Assembly (NCBI RefSeq): GCF_001468085.1
Contig: NZ_LNZB01000041.1
Span: forward strand, 130,175 to 194,174
Direction of reading: 5' to 3'
Source of the DNA: Legionella waltersii
GTDB taxonomy: Bacteria > Pseudomonadota > Gammaproteobacteria > Legionellales > Legionellaceae
DNA length: 64,000 nt
Positions 8,649 to 19,370 of this stretch are shown here, piece after piece. Position numbers and translations under genes: made by a program. The notes beneath the pieces were generated by a model. The model made no database searches. It was not told the origin of the DNA and saw only the letters and a list, made by a program, of their open reading frames with translations. How positions within the stretch are numbered: position 1 is the first letter of the stretch; each line of letters opens with the position of its first letter.

Positions 8649-8708
8649 AGAATTTATCCAATTTTTAGTAGCAATATTATAGCGATATTGTACAAAAAGA
8701 GGAATACA

Positions 8709-11700
8709 TTAGATGAGTTCCTCCATCGTTATCTCGTTATTCTCAGTAAACTTCTTAAGTATGTGCTTTAACGATTCAGCGATTTTATCTTTGCATTCTG
8801 TTGTAACTGCACCATTTATGGAGAATGTAGGTTCACCAAATTGGTTTCTTGAAAAATAAATCCAAAGTGTGTGGATGCCAATAGGCCTTTCAAGGCAACC
8901 AAAATGGCTCGGATAGTTGTACTTCAAATTAGCAATAGTGTTTGATGGTATCTCTTTATTAAAGAAACTGGTGGTCATCGTGATCACTACTTTCAAACCT
9001 TCAACATTGATAAGCGGTAGTTTCCAATTTAACCATTTATTGAGTGTTTGTTTGAAATGTATTGACTTGGTATTTGCAAGCATTGCATTGTAGGTATGGA
9101 TATATTCATTGATGACTTTTTTTGACAGTTTGGACTTCTTAAATCGATTGTATAATCTTAGTCGATTCATTGTTTCAAGCAAAAGCATGGAATAGGACGA
9201 TTTATCACTCTTTAGCCCTTTGTCTTTTATTGAATGCAAACAGGATTGGTAAGGAGCAGTTTCATTCAATTGTTTCTCAAATTCATTAATGCATTCCCTT
9301 AAACTTTGATTTTTATTGATTCGTATATTTAGTCTTTTGTACTCGGCAAATAAGCCAACCACTGTTTGGTATTTAGAATACTCTCTTCCATTATGAATCA
9401 GATTGAAGGCAATGTTGCTTTTATTGCTGACAGCACTCAGCGCCATTAATGAAGCTGCTGTTAATCCAGAACTTATATTGAGGTTTTGTGCGCTATGCCA
9501 ATGAATAACACTATCAATTATCTCTTGATCCAATGCGTAGTGGAACTGGTGTTGTGATTCACCAGAGGGATCTGGTAAATGATATTTTCTAGCAAAACGG
9601 AGTAACGAAAAGTCTTTATTGTATCTTTTCCAAAAGACTTCTTTATCTTTGAGTCTTTTTTCATAACGAGCATTTCGCAGTCTAACGTAATCAAAAAAGT
9701 AATTGGGTATTGAATCGCTTATGAGTTTTTGATTTTGGCATAGCGTTTCATAGGCTCTCTTAAATTGCTCAAACACCATATCCACAGAATGGCCATCAAC
9801 GATAATATGCGGAATAACAATGTGTAGTTCATGTAAATCATTATTAATTCTGTACAGAAATACTTTAATCAGTGGAGACTCTTGTAATGGGATGAATTTA
9901 TGGATGTTGGATGAAAATACACCATTCAGTGCTGTAGCATCCCCAACTAACGATAAATCTTCGAAGTAGATATTAAATTTGCCATCTTTTTTGATGGTTT
10001 GAATAGGAATTTCAGGATCAAAGTGAATCCAAAATGCTGGGTTTTGTTTTACCACATGATCAAAAGCTAAATGCACAAAGTCTTTATTTAGTTTACCAAC
10101 AAGCTGTACTTGAGTTCCAAGATTATAGGCATACCTGACTTTGCTTAATCCCCAAAATCCAAATTGTGAGTCTGTTAGTGCAATCGCCTCATTGTCAGAT
10201 AGTGTTGCAGGTATGTTAACTTGCGATAGAAAAATGAGGTCTATATCTTTTGCGATTTGCTGCGCAATTTTCACTAGAGTTGGTGTATTAATAAAGTACT
10301 CAATGGGTAGACTTAGAGTCGGACATTGCATGATATCCTGTAAACGAGCTCTTATATCCATGGCCATTAATGAGTCTAGACCCTTAGAGTATAAATCATC
10401 TTCAAAATGAAGATCATTAGCGGAGCTCATTCCTAAGACTTGGGCAACAATGTTTCTTAACGTTTGGCTTAATAAGGCAATACGTTTTTCAACATTGAGT
10501 TGATTTAGAAGATTGATTAATGGTTCAGTAGCAGGTGGTTCTTGAACAAATAAATCAGCTAGAGCAAGGGCTGGCTTAGAATGCTTGGAATATAATCCCC
10601 AGTTCAGCGGCAACGGTGATAGTTGTGTCTCATTGGAGCTAATAAGCTGATCAAGGATTTCAATGTCTTGATGATTTAAGGGGATGAATCCATAACTTTT
10701 TAAATTAGAAGATAGGTTTCTAGTCATTCCTATTCCATCAAATGGCCCCCAATTAATGGATAGGGCAGGTAATCCCTGATGGTGTCTAAGGTGTGCAAGG
10801 CCATCTAAAAATCCATTTGCAGCACTATAGTTTGCTTGTCCCTTAGGGCCTAACAAGGAAGCTGATGAGGAAAAAAGGACGAATTGATCCAGTAGTAGAT
10901 TTTTTGTTAATTGATGAAGAATAAGGGCACTTTCCATTTTTGACTGCAGTACCTTCTGCATTGCCTCATTATTAATAGTAGCAATCAGACCATCATGAAT
11001 AATACCTGCCAGATGAAAAACACCTTTTAATGGGTGAGGGCTAGCTTGAATGTCTTGTATTATTTTGTTCATCTTTTGATATTGACTGACATCCACTTGA
11101 TAGTGCTTATGTTGAACAGGTTCTTTAATTTCTTCTAAAATGCTGTCAGGACATTCATGGCGGCTAAGGGTTACAATATGCTGTGCACCACGAGTAATTA
11201 GATAGCGAATTAATAATTTCGCAATCCCACCAGAGCCTCCAGTTATGAGGTATGTTGCATTATTATCAAGACTTAGTTTTGACTCGATCACGCGAGGAGG
11301 CAGGGTCTTTTTCTTTAGCCTCGGGAAATAAATTCTATCGCGTAAGGCGAGAAGTGATTCTTTATTATCAACATTGAATATGCAGCTGAAAATAGGCTTT
11401 AAATGATTGTTAGAACCAATGTCGATGTTGTAGTTGGTGCTTAAACCTAATTCATTGTAGAAGCTTTTCCAGAATGAGCTTGCCATTGTATGGTATGGAT
11501 TAACGACATCTTCTTCTTGAACGTCATAGGCATTCTCTGTGATTAAAATAAAATGTTCTGGTTTTTGTAAAAAACACCTTTGAAAGCAAGAGAGCAACAA
11601 GTCCATTTGATCTTGTTGAAAGAAAAAAATTAAGCTTCTTTGCTCAAAGGTATCTATCTGATTGACATTACTTATCAATTGATAGGAAACGTCTTTCAGT

Positions 11701-14700
11701 GACGTTTGGGCTTTGTCAGGCTCTGATGAAATGACTAAAAGCTTTGGAAGCTTCTTAGAGGGTTGTATATTCCAGTTATAAGGGATCCACTCAGTGAAGT
11801 ACAAGTTTTCTAATGGCCTGGTGTTGTTCTGTCCCAGTGAATTAAGTTGAAACCCTTCAATTTGGCTAACTAGGTTACCAGTGTGATTATAGAGTTTAAT
11901 ATCAAGACTAAGTTCTTTTGGGTTTTCTATCCCTGAATTCACTATCATTTGTGTTAATAATGGGGGAAGCTCATTTAATTGAAGTTCATTACTCAGCTTA
12001 GGTTGTGGCCAAAATCGTTTTCTATCAAAAGCATAATTTGGAAGTTGTACTTTAAGATAGGTCTCGCCATTATTTTGAAAATAAATGGAGAAATCGGGCA
12101 ACTTACCTTTGAGGTAGTCAATGGTAAGCTCTTGTAGTATAGGGTCATCAATAAGGACATTGCCTTGTTTAACTGTATCTGGAGTGTAGAACTCTCTCTT
12201 GCTGAGCAGTTGACTGGCCTGTGAAGAGTCTTTAGCAACTACAGCTATTCGATAATTATAGTGTTCTCTACAGCTTGCTGCTGTATAACAAATATCAGCA
12301 AAGTCATCCGTTGTCGTTTGCAGAAAAGCAATGTATTTTTCGATTAGTCGCTGTAAACTTTCTTCACTGGCGGCAGATAAAAATAAAACCCCATTTCTAT
12401 CGTGCCTTGTTGGACTGGTTTGTTGATCTTGATTGTATTCTTGGACAATCATATGGGCATTTGTTCCGCTAAACCCAAATGCATTAATTCCAGCGGTTCT
12501 GTTTTTCGCAGTCGATGTCCATTCTATGTTCTCAGTAGCTATTCTGGTTTCTTCAAGATGAATATTAGGGTTTAATTTGTTGAAATTGATTTGCTTAAAA
12601 ATGGTATGCTTTTTTAATCCCAGGACTGTTTTTATAACCGCTGCTACACCCGCAGCACTTTCTAGGTGGCCAATATTCGATTTTACTGTCCCAATATAAA
12701 GTGGATTATTTTTGTTGCGTTGTTTTCCGTACACTTGATTTACAGCTTGAACTTCTATGGGATCACCAAGAGGGGTTCCAGTTCCATGAGCTTCAATATA
12801 ACTGATGTCCCCAGGAGTTAGTTTGGACAAAGCCAATACTCTTTTCATAACATCTTCTTGGCTTGTTCCACTAGGAACAGTAAGACCAGACGTTCTGCCA
12901 TCATTATTCACAGCCGAACCTTTGATTACACCTAAGATATTATCCTTGTCTTTTATTGCATCAGAAAACCTTTTTAAGAAAACGACACCACAGCCTTCTC
13001 CTCTGGCATAACCATCTGCACGTTCATCAAAGGTTTTACATAATCCGTCTGGAGCTAGAGCTCTTGCCTTGCAAAGCGTAACGTTCGACTCAGGCAATAA
13101 TAAAATATTAACACCGCCAGCTAAGGCATAATCAATTTCCTTATTTCTGAGACTTTGGCACGCATAATGGATGGCAACTAGGGATGAGGAACAGGCAGTG
13201 TCCACGCTAAGTGATGGCCCTTTTAAGTCAAAAACATAAGCAACACGGCCAGGTATTAAATTAAGTACATTCCCAGTAATTGAGTAAGCACTGAGTTCTA
13301 AGTCAGAAAAACCAGACTTTTCAAGCATCGCATAGTATTCGTTGGGTCCAACACCAGCATAAACACCGGTTAAGCTGCCTTGCATGGACTTAATAGGATA
13401 ATTGGCGTTTTCTAATGCTTTATAGCAACACTCTAGAAACAATCGTTGTTGTGGCTCAATAAATTGTGCTTCTCGTGGACTAATACCAAAAAAATTGGCG
13501 TCAAATTTATCAATGTTATCAACCAACCCGAGCTTATTCACATAAGACTTCCTCGGAGCATCCATATTGGAGTCATAATATTTGCTATTGTCCCAACGCT
13601 CTGGAGGGATGTCTTTTATACCACTCAGACCCTTTTCAATTAAATGCTCAAATGAAGCAACATCAGGTGCATTTGGGAATGAACAACTCATGCCGATAAT
13701 GGCTATGGAATCATCGACAGGTTTATTTGATAAATTATTATCTTGTTTGTAGATTAAATGTTGATCAAGTTCCTCTTTAATAAATTGCGACAATTTATTA
13801 ATGGTTGGGTGGTTAAATCCAATTGTAACTTGGATTTTCAATATGGGATCTACTCTTTTTTTAATCTCCGAAGCCAGTTCGGTAATCATTAATGAGTCGA
13901 ATCCCAAATCAAAGAAACCCTCGTCCCCATTAATTTCTTCTGTATCTGGCATATCTAGAATGGATTTACAAATATCTGTTAATAGCTGTTTACACTCATC
14001 AAGATGCTTGCTTTCAGACAGATTTAGGTATTCACTTAACCATGGGGACAAATCATGGTGAATAATTTTATCCGTTGATGATAGGTCTTGCAGTAATTGT
14101 TCATGAAACGCTGGTAGGGGTTTAGGGACAAAATCCAGCATGAATTTCAGATAATCAGGAGAAATCACCGCCTCATGGGTATACTCCCCGTTGATTAATA
14201 CCTTAATCAACGCGTGACCTTGGGCATTACTAATTAATGCTTTCTTTAGATCTTGGTTACGAGATCGTTTGCTGGCCATACCTACTTCACCCCAAGGACC
14301 CCATTGGATGGCTGTTCCTGGGAGCCCTAAACGAATACGCTCTGCAATTAAAGCGTCCAAGAAACTATTTGTTGCTCCATAGATTGATTCTTTATTGCTG
14401 CCGAATACAGAGGAAATCGATGAATAGACAACAAAGAAATCTAGATCACAGTCTTTAGTAAACTCATGTAAATACCAACCACCTTGTACTTTGGCAGAGT
14501 AGAGGTAATCAACGTCATCAGTTTTATGCTCTACCAGAGAGGTTTTAATTGCTGCCCCCGCTGCATGAATAACCCCACGTAGTAGATCATCCGAATTAAT
14601 CTGTTTAATTGCTTCTTTTAATTGTTTTTTATCGGCTACATCGACACTAAGTGCTTGAATTTTTGCTGTAGGGTATAGTGATTGCAAGCCTTTAACAGCC

Positions 14701-17700
14701 TCTTTGGAAGATTGTTTATTGCTATGTCTGGAAATTAAAACCAGATCTCGTGCTCCTGAGGACAGTAACGCTTGGGCAGTAATTAATCCTAAGCCTCCAA
14801 GTCCTCCTGTGATGAGATACCGGCCAGTAATTCCGTGAAAATAGCGTTTATGATCAGCAATTACTTGTTTTTTTAAGCGAGGGACCAATCGCTTTTTATT
14901 GCGGTAGGCAACTAAATGTTCATATTTATGGCTATGGTTATGGTGTATTTCATCAATCACCCATTGAGCCGAATCAATGATTTCATGATTATCAACATCG
15001 ATGGCAATGGAGTTGAATTGTGGTAATTCGAGTATTAAAGTCTTGAAAAATCCAATGATAGGGCTACTAGCAATATTAATAGCATCACCAGATAATTCAG
15101 GAATTGCGTTCGAAGTGATGACAATAAGCTGTAACTCGATCTTTTCGTCATCTAATTGTTTAACAAGAGTTAAAAATTGTTTAAGAATTCTCTTTTGTTC
15201 ATTGATATTGTAATCAATATCTGCTTGGGGGAACGATTGAAATCCAGGTGCAAAAATAATTCCACTAAGGTTGCTTAGGCTGTGATTATCATTCTCTGAA
15301 GTCATTGTGAGGCCATGAGCTCTAAGGGCAGACTCTAGATCATCAGGACCAATGTAAAGCCAGCGATTTCCTTGAATTTTAGTATTTGATTTATCAATTG
15401 CTGAGGCTAACCAATCTGTTTTAAAACCCCATTCCTTCGGTATGAGTGTGTCTTTAATTTTAAATCCATCCCCATACCAATGTTCTGTTTTGTCAAATGG
15501 GTATAAGGGCAAGGTGATTTTATTAAACGAGGTTTTAAGTGATTTAAAATAGGAGTTCCATTCAATCTTATAACCGTTCAAATAGGCTTTTTGCAAGGCT
15601 TCAAGTGAATCCCAATCAAGATTCTGATCAATTTCCTTATTGATGGAGCTAATTGTATATTGCTTATCTTGAATTTTCTGCGATGCCTCCTGCGCGCTTG
15701 CAGCAATAATGGCTGTGCGGTACTGAAAATGGTTGCGGCAAGTTGCTGCGGTATAGCAGATGTCAGCGAAATGATTCGATGTATTGATTAAATAGTCGTT
15801 ATAACTAGCAATTAGACTGTTCAACGCGGTAGTACTTTTGGCAGATAAGACTAAAATACACTCTTTGGGAAGTGTACGCTCTGTTTGCCTTTTAGTTGGG
15901 GTTTCTTGGATGATGATATGCGCGTTAGCGCCACTGAATCCAAATGAACTGACTCCTGCTGTTCTTAATCCATCCTTTTTTTCCCATCCAAAACTCTCTA
16001 ATGGAATTACAGTGTTTTTTAATTCAATAGCTGGATTTAAACGCTTGAAATTAAGATGTTTAAAGAGGGTATTCGATTGAATACTTAAAATCGTTTTGAT
16101 GACACTTGCTACTCCAGAGGCACTTTCACTGTGTCCAATATTAGTCTTAACTGAGCTAACGTACAAAGGATGTTGGTTCGAGTGTGATTCCGCGAAAATT
16201 TTAACTAGAGTATTGAGTTCAATGGGATCGGCTAATGGTGTTCCGGTTCCATGCGCTTCGATAAAATCGATATCTTTAGGGGCAAGATGGGCCTTTGCAA
16301 GTGCACTCAGAATAACCTCTTCTTGAGAAGTTCCATTGGGAACAGTGAAGCCACCGCTTTTGCCATCACTATTGATCGATGTTCCTTTAATCACTGCAAG
16401 TACTGTATCATTGTCTTTAATAGCTGTGCTCAAGCGTTTGAGAACTACAACACCGCATCCTTCACTGCGGCCATAACCGTCAGCGTCTTCACTGAATGTT
16501 TTACAGCGGCTATCGGGCGATAGCATACGCGCTTTGGAAAGAGTAATGTTTGAATCAGGGGTAAGAATAATATTCACCCCACCAGCTAATGCCATATTGC
16601 AATCACCTGATTGCAAACTCAGACATGCATTATGAATCGCAGTCATTGATGAAGAACAAGCGGTATCTATGGCTTGAATTGGTCCGTGGAAGTCAAAAGA
16701 ATAAGCTACTCGGCCTGCCAGCGCATTAAGCACATTACCCGTGGCGAAAAATATGTTCAAATCTTCTAATGTTACGCCCTGATAAGCAAGGACTCTGGGG
16801 TATTCATTTGTGCCTACTCCAACAAACACGCCAGTGACAGTGTCTTTTACTGCATCTAAAGGTAGATTCGCATGCTCTAGAGCATGATAGCTATTTTCCA
16901 TAAATACACGAAGCTGTGGTGACATCAGCTTCGCTTCTCTCGGACTAATGTTAAAGAATTCTGCATCAAATCGAGATACATCATTGATAAATCCTAGTTG
17001 CTTGATGTACAACTTCCCGAGTGCATTAGGATCAGGATCGTAATATTTTTCATTATCCCAGCGATCAAGTGGAATATCGGTCATTCCAGTTTCACCGTTT
17101 TTGAGCAAACTCAAAAACTCATCAATATTGCTGGCTTTAGGAAAGCGGCAGCTCATGCCAATAATTGCAATAGGTTCAGGGTTAAGAACAGTAATGGTGG
17201 GCTGGCGAGTCACGTTAATGGGAATCAGCAGTTGTTGAATATAACGTGACAATTTGTCAATTGTTAAATAGCGCATGCTGGTTAGAGAGGGGATTTCAAG
17301 GACAGCGTCGAATAATTCTTTTAGATCACGATCCATTTGTTCTAAATGAGCGGTGGTAAATCCTAATGCTTCAAGATCTAGATCATCATTTAATTCACTT
17401 TTATTGATAATGGTACTGAGCATGGATTTGATTTTTGCTTTGATAGTAATAAGTTGCTCTTCTTTCGCTAAGGGGTATATAGAACAAATCCATTGAAGAG
17501 AGTCACTACTGGATCTTATTTCATGCCAATGGGGTTTTCTATCAAACGAGTACTGAGGTACTTCAACTTTATTGAATGAAACGTTATGAAGTACTGTGCT
17601 AACGTCATAGCCATTCAAGTAAGCTTGTTGAATGGAGTGAGGATTCTCTGAAATAGAGATTTTTTCTTCATGAATTGATACTTTGCTAATCTGGAAATGG

Positions 17701-19280
17701 TTGCTTTCGATGATCCTTATTAACTCAGTTTTATTTTGAACAACAAACGCACAACGAAATTTCATATGGTCTTTGCAAACCATCAAAGTCGTGCAAATAT
17801 CTTTAAGGCTGGCTTTGGTATTTTTTAAAAACTCCAGGTACTGGAATAACATTGACTTTAGAGACGGTTCACTATTCGCAGATAGAACAAAGCATTGTGG
17901 TAGGTCTTCATCTGGCTTTTGTGAAGAAATCTCCTGACGTGGTGCTTCCTCGAGAATAGCTGCTACATTTGTTCCAGTGAAGCTAAAATTAGAGACTTGC
18001 ACAATTCGCTTTTTAACGTTCGATTTCTTAAAGTCAATGGTTTCAGTTGGAATTTCAGCAGGAATTTGTTCAGGATGAATCTCTTCATTTGGAGTTGAGT
18101 AATGTAGGTTAGCTGGAATTTTCTCTTGTTTTAGCGCGCATGTGGCTTTAATGAGAGAAGCAAGTCCTGATGAAGAGATCGTGTGCCCTATATTGCTTTT
18201 GACAGCTCCGACCACTAGGGGCTTATTCTTATGATGCCCTTTATGAACGGCTCCAATTGCATTAAATTCAATTGGATCTCCAACAATAGTCCCCGTACCA
18301 TGGGCTTCGATGTAGTCAATATCACTGGGAGCTAGATTCGCTTGTTTAAGTGCGGTTTCATGCATATCTATTTGAGCGTCTATGCTAGGAGCTGCAAGTC
18401 CAGTCCCATCACCATTTTGGTTCATTACCATGCTTTTAATGACGGCGTGAATGGTGTCTTTGTCTTTTAAAGCATCGCTAAGCCGTTTAACAATGACAAC
18501 AGCACATCCTTCACTACGGACGAAGCCGTCCGCGTTTTTATCAAAGCTACTGCATTGTCCTTTCGCAGATAACATACTGGCTTTGGTCAGACCAATAAAG
18601 CTCTCAGGGCAAAGGCTTAAATGAACTCCTCCTACAATAGCCATGTTGCATTCGTATGTTCTAAGTGCTGATACGGCGAGAAAAAGGGCTGAGAATGAGG
18701 AGGAACAAGCTGTATCAATGGCCATGCTTGGGCCTTTCAAATTTAGAAAGTGGCAGAGCCTACCAGCAGCCGCACTATTTGCTATTCCAATAGGGGTGTA
18801 TGCTGTAAATTTGATGTGATCTTTATAATTAAGTTGGCTGTATTCATACGTTGATATTCCGCAATAAACACCAGTAATGGAGTCTTTTAAGCTGCGCATA
18901 GGAATATTGGCATGATTTAATGCATGCATAGATACTTCCAGAAAGATTCGCTGTTGCGGATCCATTTGCTTGGCTTCAGCCGATGAAATTTTAAAAAAGG
19001 GTGCATCAAATAGTTCAGGGGCAGTTAAAAAACCTCCTTTTCGAGTGATGAACTTGTCGTTTTTCTTTCTATCTGGATCGTAGTATTCTTCGAGATTCCA
19101 TCTTTCTTTGGGCATATCCTTAATGGGGGTTTGCTTATTGATAAGCATTTGGTAAAAAGCGTTTACATCCTCTATATCCGAGTCTAATCCGGGGAATTGA
19201 CAGCCCATGCCAATGATGGCAATTGGTTCGTTTGAACTGTCATGGGAAGTTTGTTTTAGTTCGTTTTTCATCCCTACCAT
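8709..19280 (-). CDS. AT-less (trans-AT-type) modular polyketide synthase with terminal condensation domain
   Basis: Single 3523-residue megasynthase. Domains in order: KS1 (about 16-445, Cys192 in DTACSSSF, EAHGTGT, NIGHT); a short post-KS linker; an ACP-like domain (about 600-690) with GFTTAHL where GxDSL is expected, so no Ser for phosphopantetheine; KS2 (about 702-1125, Cys875, NIGHSE); linker; KR1 (TGGLGGLG near 1488, Tyr1634 in YGATNSF); ACP (Ser1796 in LGFDSLM); KS3 (about 1868-2300, Cys2030, NIGHLE); linker; KR2 (TGGSGGIA near 2679, Tyr2818 in NYSAANGF); ACP (Ser2970 in GLDSLMAMD); and a condensation-like domain (about 3010-3480, His3158 in PHIIVDG). All three KS keep Cys-His-His. No AT, DH, ER or TE is present. 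After KS2 and KS3 the linker runs straight to an LPxYxFDR-like block, as in PKS modules whose AT has been lost and is supplied in trans. The start is the ATG at 19280, and the ATG at 19271 is an alternative. The product is unknown: at most a short, hydroxylated chain released onto an amine or alcohol is inferred. Confidence 0.92.
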   Translation of the reverse strand: MVGMKNELKQTSHDSSNEPIAIIGMGCQFPGLDSDIEDVNAFYQMLINKQTPIKDMPKERWNLEEYYDPDRKKNDKFITRKGGFLTAPELFDAPFFKISSAEAKQMDPQQRIFLEVSMHALNHANIPMRSLKDSITGVYCGISTYEYSQLNYKDHIKFTAYTPIGIANSAAAGRLCHFLNLKGPSMAIDTACSSSFSALFLAVSALRTYECNMAIVGGVHLSLCPESFIGLTKASMLSAKGQCSSFDKNADGFVRSEGCAVVIVKRLSDALKDKDTIHAVIKSMVMNQNGDGTGLAAPSIDAQIDMHETALKQANLAPSDIDYIEAHGTGTIVGDPIEFNAIGAVHKGHHKNKPLVVGAVKSNIGHTISSSGLASLIKATCALKQEKIPANLHYSTPNEEIHPEQIPAEIPTETIDFKKSNVKKRIVQVSNFSFTGTNVAAILEEAPRQEISSQKPDEDLPQCFVLSANSEPSLKSMLFQYLEFLKNTKASLKDICTTLMVCKDHMKFRCAFVVQNKTELIRIIESNHFQISKVSIHEEKISISENPHSIQQAYLNGYDVSTVLHNVSFNKVEVPQYSFDRKPHWHEIRSSSDSLQWICSIYPLAKEEQLITIKAKIKSMLSTIINKSELNDDLDLEALGFTTAHLEQMDRDLKELFDAVLEIPSLTSMRYLTIDKLSRYIQQLLIPINVTRQPTITVLNPEPIAIIGMSCRFPKASNIDEFLSLLKNGETGMTDIPLDRWDNEKYYDPDPNALGKLYIKQLGFINDVSRFDAEFFNISPREAKLMSPQLRVFMENSYHALEHANLPLDAVKDTVTGVFVGVGTNEYPRVLAYQGVTLEDLNIFFATGNVLNALAGRVAYSFDFHGPIQAIDTACSSSMTAIHNACLSLQSGDCNMALAGGVNIILTPDSNITLSKARMLSPDSRCKTFSEDADGYGRSEGCGVVVLKRLSTAIKDNDTVLAVIKGTSINSDGKSGGFTVPNGTSQEEVILSALAKAHLAPKDIDFIEAHGTGTPLADPIELNTLVKIFAESHSNQHPLYVSSVKTNIGHSESASGVASVIKTILSIQSNTLFKHLNFKRLNPAIELKNTVIPLESFGWEKKDGLRTAGVSSFGFSGANAHIIIQETPTKRQTERTLPKECILVLSAKSTTALNSLIASYNDYLINTSNHFADICYTAATCRNHFQYRTAIIAASAQEASQKIQDKQYTISSINKEIDQNLDWDSLEALQKAYLNGYKIEWNSYFKSLKTSFNKITLPLYPFDKTEHWYGDGFKIKDTLIPKEWGFKTDWLASAIDKSNTKIQGNRWLYIGPDDLESALRAHGLTMTSENDNHSLSNLSGIIFAPGFQSFPQADIDYNINEQKRILKQFLTLVKQLDDEKIELQLIVITSNAIPELSGDAINIASSPIIGFFKTLILELPQFNSIAIDVDNHEIIDSAQWVIDEIHHNHSHKYEHLVAYRNKKRLVPRLKKQVIADHKRYFHGITGRYLITGGLGGLGLITAQALLSSGARDLVLISRHSNKQSSKEAVKGLQSLYPTAKIQALSVDVADKKQLKEAIKQINSDDLLRGVIHAAGAAIKTSLVEHKTDDVDYLYSAKVQGGWYLHEFTKDCDLDFFVVYSSISSVFGSNKESIYGATNSFLDALIAERIRLGLPGTAIQWGPWGEVGMASKRSRNQDLKKALISNAQGHALIKVLINGEYTHEAVISPDYLKFMLDFVPKPLPAFHEQLLQDLSSTDKIIHHDLSPWLSEYLNLSESKHLDECKQLLTDICKSILDMPDTEEINGDEGFFDLGFDSLMITELASEIKKRVDPILKIQVTIGFNHPTINKLSQFIKEELDQHLIYKQDNNLSNKPVDDSIAIIGMSCSFPNAPDVASFEHLIEKGLSGIKDIPPERWDNSKYYDSNMDAPRKSYVNKLGLVDNIDKFDANFFGISPREAQFIEPQQRLFLECCYKALENANYPIKSMQGSLTGVYAGVGPNEYYAMLEKSGFSDLELSAYSITGNVLNLIPGRVAYVFDLKGPSLSVDTACSSSLVAIHYACQSLRNKEIDYALAGGVNILLLPESNVTLCKARALAPDGLCKTFDERADGYARGEGCGVVFLKRFSDAIKDKDNILGVIKGSAVNNDGRTSGLTVPSGTSQEDVMKRVLALSKLTPGDISYIEAHGTGTPLGDPIEVQAVNQVYGKQRNKNNPLYIGTVKSNIGHLESAAGVAAVIKTVLGLKKHTIFKQINFNKLNPNIHLEETRIATENIEWTSTAKNRTAGINAFGFSGTNAHMIVQEYNQDQQTSPTRHDRNGVLFLSAASEESLQRLIEKYIAFLQTTTDDFADICYTAASCREHYNYRIAVVAKDSSQASQLLSKREFYTPDTVKQGNVLIDDPILQELTIDYLKGKLPDFSIYFQNNGETYLKVQLPNYAFDRKRFWPQPKLSNELQLNELPPLLTQMIVNSGIENPKELSLDIKLYNHTGNLVSQIEGFQLNSLGQNNTRPLENLYFTEWIPYNWNIQPSKKLPKLLVISSEPDKAQTSLKDVSYQLISNVNQIDTFEQRSLIFFFQQDQMDLLLSCFQRCFLQKPEHFILITENAYDVQEEDVVNPYHTMASSFWKSFYNELGLSTNYNIDIGSNNHLKPIFSCIFNVDNKESLLALRDRIYFPRLKKKTLPPRVIESKLSLDNNATYLITGGSGGIAKLLIRYLITRGAQHIVTLSRHECPDSILEEIKEPVQHKHYQVDVSQYQKMNKIIQDIQASPHPLKGVFHLAGIIHDGLIATINNEAMQKVLQSKMESALILHQLTKNLLLDQFVLFSSSASLLGPKGQANYSAANGFLDGLAHLRHHQGLPALSINWGPFDGIGMTRNLSSNLKSYGFIPLNHQDIEILDQLISSNETQLSPLPLNWGLYSKHSKPALALADLFVQEPPATEPLINLLNQLNVEKRIALLSQTLRNIVAQVLGMSSANDLHFEDDLYSKGLDSLMAMDIRARLQDIMQCPTLSLPIEYFINTPTLVKIAQQIAKDIDLIFLSQVNIPATLSDNEAIALTDSQFGFWGLSKVRYAYNLGTQVQLVGKLNKDFVHLAFDHVVKQNPAFWIHFDPEIPIQTIKKDGKFNIYFEDLSLVGDATALNGVFSSNIHKFIPLQESPLIKVFLYRINNDLHELHIVIPHIIVDGHSVDMVFEQFKRAYETLCQNQKLISDSIPNYFFDYVRLRNARYEKRLKDKEVFWKRYNKDFSLLRFARKYHLPDPSGESQHQFHYALDQEIIDSVIHWHSAQNLNISSGLTAASLMALSAVSNKSNIAFNLIHNGREYSKYQTVVGLFAEYKRLNIRINKNQSLRECINEFEKQLNETAPYQSCLHSIKDKGLKSDKSSYSMLLLETMNRLRLYNRFKKSKLSKKVINEYIHTYNAMLANTKSIHFKQTLNKWLNWKLPLINVEGLKVVITMTTSFFNKEIPSNTIANLKYNYPSHFGCLERPIGIHTLWIYFSRNQFGEPTFSINGAVTTECKDKIAESLKHILKKFTENNEITMEELI

Positions 19281-19370
19281 CTTATTCCATAATAAATTGA
19301 ATCTATTCTACATTTTCAGATCCTACCATGAAAGTGAAATCTCATTGCAGATGATTAATTTTACAGTAAA
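19281..19370. promoter_or_regulatory. Divergent control region between PKS and trpE(G)
   Basis: This 90-base AT-rich spacer must hold the promoters for two divergent genes, the polyketide synthase (minus) and the anthranilate synthase fusion (plus). CCTACCAT occurs at 19273-19280, just inside the PKS start, and again at 19322-19329. TTGAAT (19297-19302) is a possible -35 box for the plus strand, but no good -10 is evident at the right distance. No trp leader peptide or attenuator was seen. Confidence 0.4.

Noticed and set aside
10141-17249. Many plus-strand open frames inside the polyketide synthase gene
   Set aside because: They are antisense shadows of conserved KS and KR coding sequence, with no start signals of their own.
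19281-19370. Tryptophan attenuator ahead of trpE(G)
   Set aside because: No leader peptide with Trp codons and no alternative hairpins are visible in the 90-base spacer.
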